From Candidatus Bathyarchaeota archaeon (GTDB taxonomy: Archaea > Thermoproteota > Bathyarchaeia > Bathyarchaeales > Bathyarchaeaceae), in contig JAOUPL010000011.1 of the NCBI GenBank assembly GCA_029879825.1, forward strand, positions 1-20,676: DNA of 20,676 nucleotides, given 5' to 3'. This document shows, in pieces, positions 13,680 through 20,676 of the stretch (positions within the stretch are counted from its first letter, which is position 1; each line of letters starts with the position of its first letter). Below the pieces are notes generated by a model. That model had not been told where the DNA came from and searched no databases. It saw only the letters and a list, made by a program, of their open reading frames with translations. The position numbers and the translations under genes are program-made.

Positions 13680-14726
13680 ATGGAACGAATAACTATGGCT
13701 CATGGTGCTGGCGGAACCGTCATGAACGATCTAATCAAGAAGTATATACTGAGACACTTTGGCGGGAGTGGCGCTGAGGTTCCGCTGGAAGCCCTTGACG
13801 ACTCAGCGGTAATTAACGACATAGTTCTGAAGTCGGATTCCCATGCGGTGAAGCCCATATTTTTTCCAGGCGGCGACATTGGAAGGCTATCTGTCGCGGG
13901 CACGGTTAATGACATAGCAATGATGGGGGCCGAGCCCATTGCCCTTACGTCGGGCTTTGTGTTGGAGGAAGGTCTTCCAATAACAGATCTGGAAAGAATT
14001 TTAGAAAGCATGGAAAAAACATGTAGAGAAGCTGGAGTGTATATCATTACGGGTGACACCAAGGTTGTTGAAAAGAGCAGTCTAGGAGGATGCGTCATCA
14101 ACACTTCTGGAATAGGAAAACGCAACGAAGCACTAGAAAGGGACATCGTTGAAGTGAAGAAGCACCGTCCATTTAATTCGCGCTGGATTCTGGACTCCAA
14201 TCTTAGGAAAGGCGACAAGATCATAGTTTCCGGCACCATGGGAGATCATGGACTAGCCGTTTTGTCAGCTCAAGAAGGTTACAACTTTGGAAGCCAAATC
14301 ATGTCTGATGTAGCTCCGCTGAACAAATTGGTAATGAAGTTGCTGAATGTAGGCGGAATCGTTGCCATGAAGGATCCAACTCGAGGCGGCCTGTCCAACT
14401 CGCTGAATGAGTGGAGTGAAAAGTCGAAGGTTGGGATATTGATACGGGAAGAGAAGATACCGATACGGGGAGACGTTAAGGCGGCTTGCGAAATTCTGGG
14501 CATCGACCCCTTGGAAGTTGGAAACGAGGGTAAGGTGGTGATAGGAGTCGTGCCACAAAAAGCTGAGGAAATATTGGCAGCGTTAAGAGAGTCAAGGGAA
14601 GGCAAAGACGCCCAAATAATAGGAGAAGCAAAGGAAGACTTTAGCGAGGTTGTTCTCGAAACACTAGTAGGTGGAAAAAGAATCTTGGCGCCCCCAATAG
14701 GAGACCCGGTTCCAAGAATTTGCTAG
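13680..14726 (+). CDS. hypE: Hydrogenase maturation protein HypE (carbamoyl dehydratase)
   Basis: HypE dehydrates a carbamoyl group, received from HypF on its C-terminal cysteine, to a thiocyanate and passes cyanide to the iron of the HypC-HypD scaffold. The family start MERITMAHGAGG is followed by the ATP-binding AIRS-type region (LDDSAVINDI, then GGDIGRLSVAGTVNDIAMMG). The protein ends in the diagnostic PRIC, whose last residue is the reactive cysteine. The ATG at 13680 gives 348 residues, close to the family norm, with GGAGAG at 13667-13672 seven bases upstream. The ATG at 13665 adds five residues and would be leaderless. It is separated from the other hyp genes: convergent with hypD, 36 bases apart, and divergent from the polyferredoxin-hdrA operon. 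Confidence 0.96.
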   Translation: MERITMAHGAGGTVMNDLIKKYILRHFGGSGAEVPLEALDDSAVINDIVLKSDSHAVKPIFFPGGDIGRLSVAGTVNDIAMMGAEPIALTSGFVLEEGLPITDLERILESMEKTCREAGVYIITGDTKVVEKSSLGGCVINTSGIGKRNEALERDIVEVKKHRPFNSRWILDSNLRKGDKIIVSGTMGDHGLAVLSAQEGYNFGSQIMSDVAPLNKLVMKLLNVGGIVAMKDPTRGGLSNSLNEWSEKSKVGILIREEKIPIRGDVKAACEILGIDPLEVGNEGKVVIGVVPQKAEEILAALRESREGKDAQIIGEAKEDFSEVVLETLVGGKRILAPPIGDPVPRIC

Positions 14727-14741
14727 CTGCGTCTCACATCT

Positions 14742-14755
14742 AAAAAACGATTTTG
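14742..14755. terminator. Bidirectional T-tract between convergent hypE and hypD
   Basis: The 36-base spacer holds AAAAAA (14742-14747, a T6 run on the minus strand for hypD) followed by TTTTGCTTTG for hypE. No stable hairpin is seen. The tracts fit the T-dependent way archaeal polymerase terminates. Confidence 0.4.
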
Positions 14756-14762
14756 CTTTGAC

Positions 14763-15848
14763 CTAGGTTTTTGTGACTTTGTGTCTGGCCCAGATTCTGC
14801 ATGTGCCTTCGATGGAGACCATACACGCTCCTTTTGGAGCTTGAGGCGTGCAAACCTTCATGTAAAGAGAGCATTCGGGAGGCTTTATTTTTCCAATCAT
14901 GACTAAGTGGCAGAGGCAACCGGGTAGCAGGTCTCTGGAACCTTCAATTTTTACTCCATGCTTTTTTCTTGTATCATATGTTGCAAACTCTTCCTTTAAT
15001 GCCAGCGCTGATAAGGGAAGTTTTCCGAGTCCTCTCCAGTGTCCATCAACCACTTTGAACACTTGCTCCATGAGTTTTTGTGCCTTGACGTTGCCTTCCC
15101 AAGTGACAGAACGCTTATACTCATTCTCTAGTCTGGCTTCGCGGTCTTTTATCTGCTGGAGCAGCATGGAAATGGCGAAGAGAACGTCTAAGGGCTCAAA
15201 TCCAGCTACCACAGTGGGCATACGGTAAGCCTTAGGAAATATCTCGTATGGCTTCATTCCGATAATGGTGGAAACGTGACCAGGCGCTATAAAGCCGTCT
15301 ATGTGCAAGTCGCCTACGCCTAGGAGCAGTTCCATGGCTGGAGGAATTAACCTATGAGAAACTAGAAAGCTAAGGTTTTCAGGGGGCTTGCTTAGAACTT
15401 CAACGGCAGTAGACGGCGCCGTGGTTTCAAATCCGATGGCAAAAAACACAAAATCCCTGTCTGGCTCCTTCTCAGCCATTTTCACAGCGTCTCCTAAGCC
15501 ATACACTACTCTGACGTCCCCACCCGAAGCCCTCGCCTCCTGAAGAGACGTCTTAGAGCCAGGAACTCGAAGGAGGTCGCCGAAAATTACAACGGTTACG
15601 CCTTTTAGAGCCAAGGATACGGCTTCGTCGATTTCGGCTGCGGGCAGTACGCAGACTGGGCATCCTGGTCCAGCAATCACATCTACGGTTTCGGGAAGAA
15701 GGGATCGAAGTCCATAGTGGGTTATAGTCCACTCGTGGGTTCCGCATACGTGACAAAATTTTATTTCGTGGGACGGTGCCAAGTTTCGAATGTGATCCGC
15801 AACCTTCTTTGCTAAGGCCGGGTCTCTGAATTTCAATTCTTCACTCAT
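14763..15848 (-). CDS. hypD: Hydrogenase maturation protein HypD
   Basis: A 361-residue iron-sulfur protein that with HypC forms the scaffold on which Fe(CN)2CO is built. The family's active-site cysteines are visible: KFCHVCGTHEW (C32, C35) and AGPGCPVCVLP (C63, C66). The C-terminal [4Fe-4S] region contains C311, C313, C326, C333, C342 and C350 in PGCLCHLV, PPECSLYMKVC and CMVSIEGTC. Length is typical. It is the last gene of hypF-hypC-hypB-hypA-hypD, starting 15 bases after the hypA stop, with AGAAGG upstream as a weak ribosome-binding site. Confidence 0.97.
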   Translation of the reverse strand: MSEELKFRDPALAKKVADHIRNLAPSHEIKFCHVCGTHEWTITHYGLRSLLPETVDVIAGPGCPVCVLPAAEIDEAVSLALKGVTVVIFGDLLRVPGSKTSLQEARASGGDVRVVYGLGDAVKMAEKEPDRDFVFFAIGFETTAPSTAVEVLSKPPENLSFLVSHRLIPPAMELLLGVGDLHIDGFIAPGHVSTIIGMKPYEIFPKAYRMPTVVAGFEPLDVLFAISMLLQQIKDREARLENEYKRSVTWEGNVKAQKLMEQVFKVVDGHWRGLGKLPLSALALKEEFATYDTRKKHGVKIEGSRDLLPGCLCHLVMIGKIKPPECSLYMKVCTPQAPKGACMVSIEGTCRIWARHKVTKT

Positions 15849-15863
15849 GTTGTTTTGGCCTTC

Positions 15864-16235
15864 TTATATGACTAATTTTATGCTCTTTATCGTGCACTCT
15901 CTTCCTCCGACGATGTTGACCACTCCTCCGCATTTTGGGCAACGAAGCGTTGGGGTTGGAACATGGTATATAGGATTGTCTTCGTACATGAAGTCTCCTT
16001 CATGGCCGCATCTGGAGCATTTGACAACGCCGTTCTTCTCCTCAATGTGGAGCTTTGAACCCTCCATTATTGTGCCCTCCACCAGGATGTTGTAGGAGAA
16101 ACGAACCTGTTCGGCGCCCAGAAACGTCAGTTTTCCTATGACCAGATGAACTTCCGTAACCTTCTTTGCATTGTGTTTTTCAGCCTCTCTAAGAACGTTT
16201 TCCACGATTTGCGTTGTCATGGAAAATTCATGCAT
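15864..16235 (-). CDS. hypA: Hydrogenase nickel incorporation protein HypA
   Basis: A 123-residue nickel metallochaperone that works with HypB to insert nickel into the hydrogenase large subunit. The family start MHEFSMT places the nickel-binding His at position 2. The zinc site is C73, C76, C99 and C102 (KCSRCG, RCPKCG). The frame runs upstream to a GTG at 16253, but I choose the ATG at 16235 because HypA proteins begin with MHE and nickel binding needs the free N-terminus. A weak GTGGAG lies upstream. It sits between hypB, 29 bases upstream, and hypD, 15 bases downstream, in the same operon. Confidence 0.94.
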   Translation of the reverse strand: MHEFSMTTQIVENVLREAEKHNAKKVTEVHLVIGKLTFLGAEQVRFSYNILVEGTIMEGSKLHIEEKNGVVKCSRCGHEGDFMYEDNPIYHVPTPTLRCPKCGGVVNIVGGRECTIKSIKLVI

Positions 16236-16264
16236 TTTTTCAGTTGGCTCCACTCAAGTCTGGG

Positions 16265-16969
16265 TTATAGTCCCAGTGCATCAACCACTTCCTTGACGCC
16301 CTCTCCGCTTCTACCGTTGGTCGCTACAACCTTTACGTTAGGATTTATCTCCCCGACATCCGCCTTCAGTTTCTTGATGTCCACGCCCATGGCTTGGGCC
16401 AAATCCTTCTTGTTTATAACCGCTACGTCAGCGTCCATGAAGATGAAGGGGTGCTTGACAACCATGTAAGGGCCCTCTGTGACGCTTATAACCACGACAC
16501 GCTTCTCGGAGCCTAGAGGGAAATCGGCTGGACAGATCAGGTTCCCGACGTTTTCGATGAACAGGAGGTCGATGTCTTCTAAGTTGATTTTTTGGAGAGC
16601 TTTTTTCACCAGATTGGCGTCTAGGTGGCATTCTTTTCCAGTGTTGATTGGAACAACTTCGATGCCGTGTCGTCCAATGAGTTCTGCGTCTATGGTTGTG
16701 GTTAAATCACCCTTGAAAACAGCGATTTTGTATTTCTTCTTTAGCGCTTGGACAAGTTTTTCAATTAGGGTGGTTTTTCCAGATCCAATGGAGCCCATAA
16801 CATCAATTGCCATTACGCCGTGTTTCCTCAGAAGTTCTCTATTTTTCGTCGCAAGTTCTTCGTTGGCTTTCAGAAGGTCTGCTTCAAGCTCTATGTCGAA
16901 GATTTCTCCTTCCTCGGCTTTGACTACTTCCTTCAAATGCGCCAAAATGAAACGCCTCTCAACTTTCAT
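16265..16969 (-). CDS. hypB: Hydrogenase nickel incorporation GTPase HypB
   Basis: A 234-residue SIMIBI-class GTPase that delivers nickel together with HypA. The P-loop is GSIGSGKTT (59-67, K65). Downstream are the switch-region FKGDLTTTIDAE, the nickel/zinc site GKECHLDA (C114, H115), FIENVGNLICP and the base-specificity motif NKKDL. The N-terminus has neither the CxxCGC motif of Escherichia coli HypB nor a histidine-rich stretch, so nickel storage is unlikely. The start ATG lies inside the end of hypC (11-base overlap), indicating translational coupling. Confidence 0.97.
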   Translation of the reverse strand: MKVERRFILAHLKEVVKAEEGEIFDIELEADLLKANEELATKNRELLRKHGVMAIDVMGSIGSGKTTLIEKLVQALKKKYKIAVFKGDLTTTIDAELIGRHGIEVVPINTGKECHLDANLVKKALQKINLEDIDLLFIENVGNLICPADFPLGSEKRVVVISVTEGPYMVVKHPFIFMDADVAVINKKDLAQAMGVDIKKLKADVGEINPNVKVVATNGRSGEGVKEVVDALGL

Positions 16970-17183
16970 TATATTTTAGGATTTCTTCCCATAGTCGGAG
17001 GGTTTCCTCGGCCGCCTCTTGGTCAATAACTTGAATGGCGTATCCGGCGTGAACCAAAACGTATTCTCCCACACGGGCTTCTACAAGCAGGACATTTACT
17101 TCCCGGACAATTCCTTGCCCAAAATCGACTTTTGCAACGTCTCCTTGAACTTCCAAGACTTTAGCCGGGATTGCAAGACACAT
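16959..17183 (-). CDS. hypC: Hydrogenase assembly chaperone HypC
   Basis: A 74-residue HypC/HybG/HupF family chaperone. It begins MCLAIPAKV, with Cys2, which coordinates iron after Met removal. It continues with the beta-barrel core VDFGQGIVREVNVLLVE and GEYVLVHAGYAIQVID, and an acidic helix. It carries the Fe(CN)2CO unit with HypD to the hydrogenase large-subunit precursor. It lies 46 bases after hypF and overlaps hypB by 11 bases. Length is normal. Confidence 0.97.
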   Translation of the reverse strand: MCLAIPAKVLEVQGDVAKVDFGQGIVREVNVLLVEARVGEYVLVHAGYAIQVIDQEAAEETLRLWEEILKYNES

Positions 17184-17229
17184 TTAACATCACCTATAAA
17201 CTGAATGCCCAAAATAAATTGATTCTGGT

Positions 17230-19500
17230 TCACGGCTTTTGGAAAACTGCAGCGATAGCTTGACCAAAGGAAACCCCTCCATCTCCAGGTGGGACCCTAT
17301 TATGAACGAGAAACTTGAAACCGTTTCCTTCGACAACTCTTCTGATGGTCGCCGTAATATGTTCGTTGTGGGCAACCCCTCCGGAAAAACCGATGTGGTT
17401 AACGTTCAGTCGTTCTGCCTCTTCCACGGCTAGGTAAGCCAAACTCTTGGCAAGATAGGATTGGGCTGAGTAGGCTAAGTCGGCGACGGAATAATTGTCC
17501 TTCTGATTGAAGATTTCTTGAACAAGAAGTTTTGTATCGATAACATTTCCCTTCAGCCTAGGCGTTAAGTTTAACACATCTTTTCCTTTCAAGGCGACGC
17601 ATTCCAACTTCATCGCTGGTTCGCCCTCGTAGGTGCGCTCGTAACATATACCAAGTATTGCTGAAACAGCGTCTAACACTCTTCCGCAACTCGTAGTCTT
17701 GGGCACCAATCTTTTTTCCAGCTGTTTAACGATTACTTCAACTTCCCTTTTGCCGTGGGGAAACCGGTCGCTGTTCGACAGCAACCATTCTTCAACATCA
17801 GCCTCACCACAAAGTATTCCAGCAACCATTCTCAGGGGATATAGCGTAGCTAAATCTCCTCCCACCATGGGTTGCTCTTCAAGATGACCTAGACGCTGGA
17901 AACCTTCCTGGTTGCAGTAAAGAATTTCTCCGCCCCAGGCGGTGCCGTCTGAGCCGTAGCCGAAGCCGTCGCAAGCTATGCCCACCATTTCGTTGATGTC
18001 CCATTCGCCCATAAGAGACGCTATGTGAGCGTGATGATGCTGAATCGGAACAACCTGACATTCAAGTTTGTTCCCTAAATCTTGAGCCAGCTTTGTCGTG
18101 GTAAATTTTGGATGAAGATCGCAAGCTATGACTTCAACTTTGCTGTTGGTCAATTTTGTTAAGTGGTTTATGGAGTTTTTTAGGAATGCGAGCGTCTCTA
18201 GATTCTCAACGTCCCCTATATGCTGTGAAACGAACGCTTTGTTCCGCAACAGCAAGCAAGAAGTTACGTTGAGTTCAGAGCCAACCCCCAAGGCGCACTT
18301 GTTAACCAAAAGTTTCAGGTGGATAGGTTCAGGAGCATATCCCCTTGATCGACGAATTATACTAGAATCTTCACCATTGAAACGAACAACCGAGTCGTCG
18401 CACCTATGGGCGATGGTTCTGTTGTGGAAAAGGAAAAAGTCGACCACCGAACCAAGTTTCTTTATAGCCTCAGCGTTTTCCGTGACAATTGGTTCGTTGG
18501 GAGGGTTTGCGCTAGTCATCACAAAGGCGGGTTCGTTTACATTGTCAAACAGCATTGCGTGCAAGCCAGTGTAGGGAAGCATCACACCAACATTGTGTAA
18601 GCCAGGAGAGACAAGTTCTGAAAGGTAATAGTCTTCCCTTTTCTTCAGCAGAACAATTGGCTTAATGTAGGAAGTCAGAATTTCAGCCTCTCTTGGGCTT
18701 ACTTCAGCGAAGGACTTCACGGTCTCCAAGTCAGAAGCCATTATTGCAAAGGGTTTTTGAGTTCTATACTTAGCGTTTCTCAATCTGGCAATAGGCTGTG
18801 ACTTAGTGGTCGCGGTAGCAACGTGAAAGCCTCCGTTACCCTTAATCGCAACAATGTATCTCTCTTCCAAAAGCTTTCCTGCTTCTCTAATAGGGTCTTC
18901 AAATTCCATGTGCTCACCGGTATTTGTTGTTAGATAAGCTTTTGGACCACATTCAGTACACGCTACTGTCTGAGCATGAAACCTGCGATTTAACGGATCT
19001 TTGTATTCTCTGGAGCAGAAGTCGCACATCTGGAATTTTTGCATCGCGGTGTTTAGTCTATCGTAAGGAAGCTTCCGGATTAAGGTGTATCTGGGTCCGC
19101 AGTTCGTGCACGTGATGAAAAAATAGTCGTAACGTTGGTTTTTTGGGTCGCGAAGTTCTTTTAAACATTCGTTGCAAACCGAAACGTCCGGGGGAATAAC
19201 CGATCCGGAGAGTTCAGCTTCCTCAGAACTCTTGACAATTGTAAATTTTTCGAGATCACCTTCATCTCCACTATAGTTCGTTGTCAGGTCGTAGATTCGA
19301 GCGAGGGGAGGCTTTTCATCCCTCAAATCTTTAAGAAACCGTCTGACATTGTTTTTCTTGCCTTCAACAACTATTTCTACGACAGCGTCTCCCCGGTTTC
19401 GCACGTAGCCAACTAGTCCATTCTTTACGGCAATTCGATAGATAAAGGGACGAAAGCCCACGCCTTGAACGATACCGCTGACCTTGATGTCTGCGCGCAA
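17230..19500 (-). CDS. hypF: Carbamoyltransferase HypF
   Basis: A 756-residue protein, full family length, that makes carbamoyl-AMP from carbamoyl phosphate and transfers the carbamoyl group to HypE. Four modules are visible. An acylphosphatase-like domain carries VQGVGFRPF (11-19, R17). Zinc fingers follow at C109/112, C131/134, C159/162 and C181/184. A YrdC-like domain spans roughly 195-375. A Kae1-like domain carries the metal motif HHHAH (H488-H492), CDGFGYGSDGTAWGGE and FSGGVAHNEH. The start is TTG at 19500 with GAGGGAG 12 bases upstream; MRADIKVSGIVQGVGF fits the family, and I see no better start. It is first in the hypFCBAD operon and divergent from a second hdrA gene. Confidence 0.97.
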   Translation of the reverse strand: MRADIKVSGIVQGVGFRPFIYRIAVKNGLVGYVRNRGDAVVEIVVEGKKNNVRRFLKDLRDEKPPLARIYDLTTNYSGDEGDLEKFTIVKSSEEAELSGSVIPPDVSVCNECLKELRDPKNQRYDYFFITCTNCGPRYTLIRKLPYDRLNTAMQKFQMCDFCSREYKDPLNRRFHAQTVACTECGPKAYLTTNTGEHMEFEDPIREAGKLLEERYIVAIKGNGGFHVATATTKSQPIARLRNAKYRTQKPFAIMASDLETVKSFAEVSPREAEILTSYIKPIVLLKKREDYYLSELVSPGLHNVGVMLPYTGLHAMLFDNVNEPAFVMTSANPPNEPIVTENAEAIKKLGSVVDFFLFHNRTIAHRCDDSVVRFNGEDSSIIRRSRGYAPEPIHLKLLVNKCALGVGSELNVTSCLLLRNKAFVSQHIGDVENLETLAFLKNSINHLTKLTNSKVEVIACDLHPKFTTTKLAQDLGNKLECQVVPIQHHHAHIASLMGEWDINEMVGIACDGFGYGSDGTAWGGEILYCNQEGFQRLGHLEEQPMVGGDLATLYPLRMVAGILCGEADVEEWLLSNSDRFPHGKREVEVIVKQLEKRLVPKTTSCGRVLDAVSAILGICYERTYEGEPAMKLECVALKGKDVLNLTPRLKGNVIDTKLLVQEIFNQKDNYSVADLAYSAQSYLAKSLAYLAVEEAERLNVNHIGFSGGVAHNEHITATIRRVVEGNGFKFLVHNRVPPGDGGVSFGQAIAAVFQKP

Positions 19501-19549
19501 AGGCTAGCCGAACTCCCTCATAACGGAAATTAAATTCTTCTAAACGTGA

Positions 19550-19559
19550 CTAATAAATG
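19550..19559 (-). promoter_or_regulatory. Candidate TATA element for the hypFCBAD operon
   Basis: Minus strand CATTTATTAG, about 50 bases before the TTG start. It predicts initiation near 19528 with the GAGGGAG ribosome-binding site inside the leader. A second AT-rich element, AATTTAAT at 19529-19536, would give a nearly leaderless message instead. Confidence 0.35.
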
Positions 19560-19603
19560 AGTGCTTTCTTGATGAAAATGCCTCTGACGTCTCTTTATCG
19601 AGA

Positions 19604-19613
19604 TATTTAAAAG
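19604..19613 (+). promoter_or_regulatory. TATA box for the second hdrA gene
   Basis: ATATTTAAAA, immediately followed by a second TTTAAAG (19614-19620). Either predicts a start at about 19634-19643, just upstream of the first ATG at 19661. It shares the 160-base spacer with the divergent hypF promoter. Confidence 0.5.
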
Positions 19614-19660
19614 TTTAAAGTTTCACTAATACCACTCTAAAACAGACGCTGAGCAACCAC

Positions 19661-20676
19661 ATGCCGATGGAGAAGCTTGAAATGATGAAAAAAGAAGAAC
19701 CTAAGATCGGTGTTTACATTTGTCACTGTGGAGGAAACATAAGTGATACGGTGGATGTGGAAAAGGTTAGAGAAGCCGTTTCCAAATTAGAGGGAGTGAA
19801 GGCTGCGAAAACCTATGAGTATGTGTGCAGCGACCCTGGACAAGAAATGATACGGGAGGACATTAAAAAACACGGGCTCAACAGAATAGTAGTGGCTTCA
19901 TGTTCACCGCGGATGCACCTTGAAACTTTTAGGCAAACCGTAGAATCTGCTGGTTTAAACAAGTATTTCTTGGACATGGCAAACATCAGGGAACAATGTA
20001 GCTGGGTTCACGACGACAAAGAAGAAGGAACAGCCAAGGCGATTGACCTTATCCGCGGGGCGGTGGCACGAGCCAGATACCTTGAGCCCCTAGAGCCGAA
20101 AAGCATGCCTGTAAACCAGAATGTTCTCGTAATCGGGGGAGGAATAGCCGGCATAATGACCTCCTTAGAACTGGCTGACAAAGGCTATCAAGTATACTTA
20201 GTCGAAAGAAGCCCAAGCATCGGTGGACATATGGCTCAACTCAGCAAAACCTTTCCAACCCTCGACTGCTCCCAGTGTATTCTTACACCAAAAATGGTGT
20301 CTGTCTCACAACACCCCAACACAAAAATTATTAGTATGGCGGAACCAACAGCCGTCGAAGGAACACCTGGCAACTACGGGGTCTCAATCAAGAAACGCCC
20401 CAGATTTGTGGATGCAACTAAGTGCACGGCTTGTGGAGAATGTGAAAGAGTATGTCCCATTAAAGTTCCAAGTGAATTTGAAGTTGACTTGCTTCCGCGA
20501 AAGGCAATTTACAGACCATTCCAGCAAGCGGTTCCCAAGACCTACGTTATAGATAAAGAACATTGTTTACACTTCACTAAGGGAGTTTGCGGGCTTTGCC
20601 AAAAATTCTGCAAAGGAAACGCTATTTATTTCGACCAGAAAGAAGAAACAATTGAGGTAGAGGTAGGCGCAATCGT
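19661..20676 (+). CDS. hdrA: Second HdrA homologue (heterodisulfide reductase subunit A), cut by the window end
   Basis: The open frame runs to the right edge, giving 338 codons. It opens with IGVYICHCGGNISDTVDV and continues with YVCSDPGQ and ASCSPRMHLETFRQ, the HdrA N-terminal iron-sulfur region. FAD-binding GGGIAG starts at residue 159, and SIGGHMAQLSKTFPTLDCSQ follows. The first ferredoxin motif is C255/258/261/265; the second is C302-x7-C310/C313/C317, with Lys instead of Pro after the last cysteine. It differs clearly from the other HdrA here, so it is a paralogue and not a recent duplicate. Whether an MvhD module follows is not visible. Starts at 19661, 19667, 19682 and 19685 are possible; GGAG at 19669-19672 favours 19682. 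It probably acts in electron bifurcation with HdrB/C-like partners. Confidence 0.93.
   Translation, partial: MPMEKLEMMKKEEPKIGVYICHCGGNISDTVDVEKVREAVSKLEGVKAAKTYEYVCSDPGQEMIREDIKKHGLNRIVVASCSPRMHLETFRQTVESAGLNKYFLDMANIREQCSWVHDDKEEGTAKAIDLIRGAVARARYLEPLEPKSMPVNQNVLVIGGGIAGIMTSLELADKGYQVYLVERSPSIGGHMAQLSKTFPTLDCSQCILTPKMVSVSQHPNTKIISMAEPTAVEGTPGNYGVSIKKRPRFVDATKCTACGECERVCPIKVPSEFEVDLLPRKAIYRPFQQAVPKTYVIDKEHCLHFTKGVCGLCQKFCKGNAIYFDQKEETIEVEVGAI

Noticed and set aside
13700..14239. A 179-codon open frame antisense to hypE
   Set aside because: hypE on the opposite strand is complete with all family motifs. The antisense product has no domain, is rich in serine and proline, and follows the codon pattern of the gene it shadows.
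16479..16979. A 166-codon open frame antisense to hypB and similar long antisense frames across hypF and hdrA
   Set aside because: All lie wholly opposite well-conserved genes, show low-complexity compositions and have no independent promoter or ribosome-binding site.
10115..20676. Selenocysteine or in-frame stops in the HdrA, MvhD or hydrogenase-related genes
   Set aside because: The frames are continuous and the expected redox positions are encoded as cysteine, so no recoding needs to be invoked.
1..20676. CRISPR arrays, insertion sequences, rRNA genes or prophage genes
   Set aside because: No regularly spaced repeats, transposase or integrase motifs, terminal inverted repeats or rRNA signatures were seen. 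The only direct repeat noted is two 12-base copies at 1372 and 1413.

Overview
The window looks like a chromosomal segment of an archaeon. Shine-Dalgarno-linked overlapping genes, TATA-type promoters (TTTATAAG, ATTTAAG), a four-gene RNA polymerase operon of archaeal type and an intron-bearing tRNA all point that way. The largest RNA polymerase subunit is one unsplit 1274-residue protein. Most archaea have separate A' and A'' genes, and the unsplit form is known from Thaumarchaeota/Aigarchaeota/Korarchaeota-type lineages and relatives. With two HdrA proteins, a polyferredoxin and a complete [NiFe]-hydrogenase maturation set, an anaerobic Bathyarchaeia-like member of the TACK group is my best guess. 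That assignment is inference, not proof.

Layout, left to right. Bases 1-145 (-) hold the N-terminus of an amidohydrolase that runs off the left edge. A small FUN14-family membrane protein lies at 383-679 (-). A gene-poor kilobase follows, with one likely 40-residue membrane peptide at 1525-1647. A tRNA gene at 1717-1857 has about 60 extra bases and is best read as tRNA-Asp(GUC) with two introns. A GC-rich chain of hairpins at about 1990-2098 precedes the transcription operon rpoB-rpoA-rpl30e-nusA (2150-10071, +), whose genes overlap by 4-8 bases.

The second half is redox metabolism. A polyferredoxin with six [4Fe-4S] motifs and an HdrA fused to an MvhD module (13457-10115, -) form a two-gene operon. 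Divergent from it is hypE (+). Convergent with hypE is the operon hypF-hypC-hypB-hypA-hypD (19500-14763, -). Divergent from hypF is a second HdrA gene (19661 to the right edge, +), cut by the window end.

How they fit together: HypA/B deliver nickel, HypF/E make the cyanide ligand from carbamoyl phosphate, and HypC/D assemble Fe(CN)2CO for a [NiFe] hydrogenase. HdrA is the flavin subunit of electron-bifurcating heterodisulfide reductase complexes, and MvhD links HdrA to the MvhAG hydrogenase. The region therefore suggests hydrogen-linked, flavin-based electron bifurcation, although no hydrogenase large or small subunit and no HdrB/HdrC is present in the window. I saw no CRISPR array, insertion sequence, rRNA or prophage signal.
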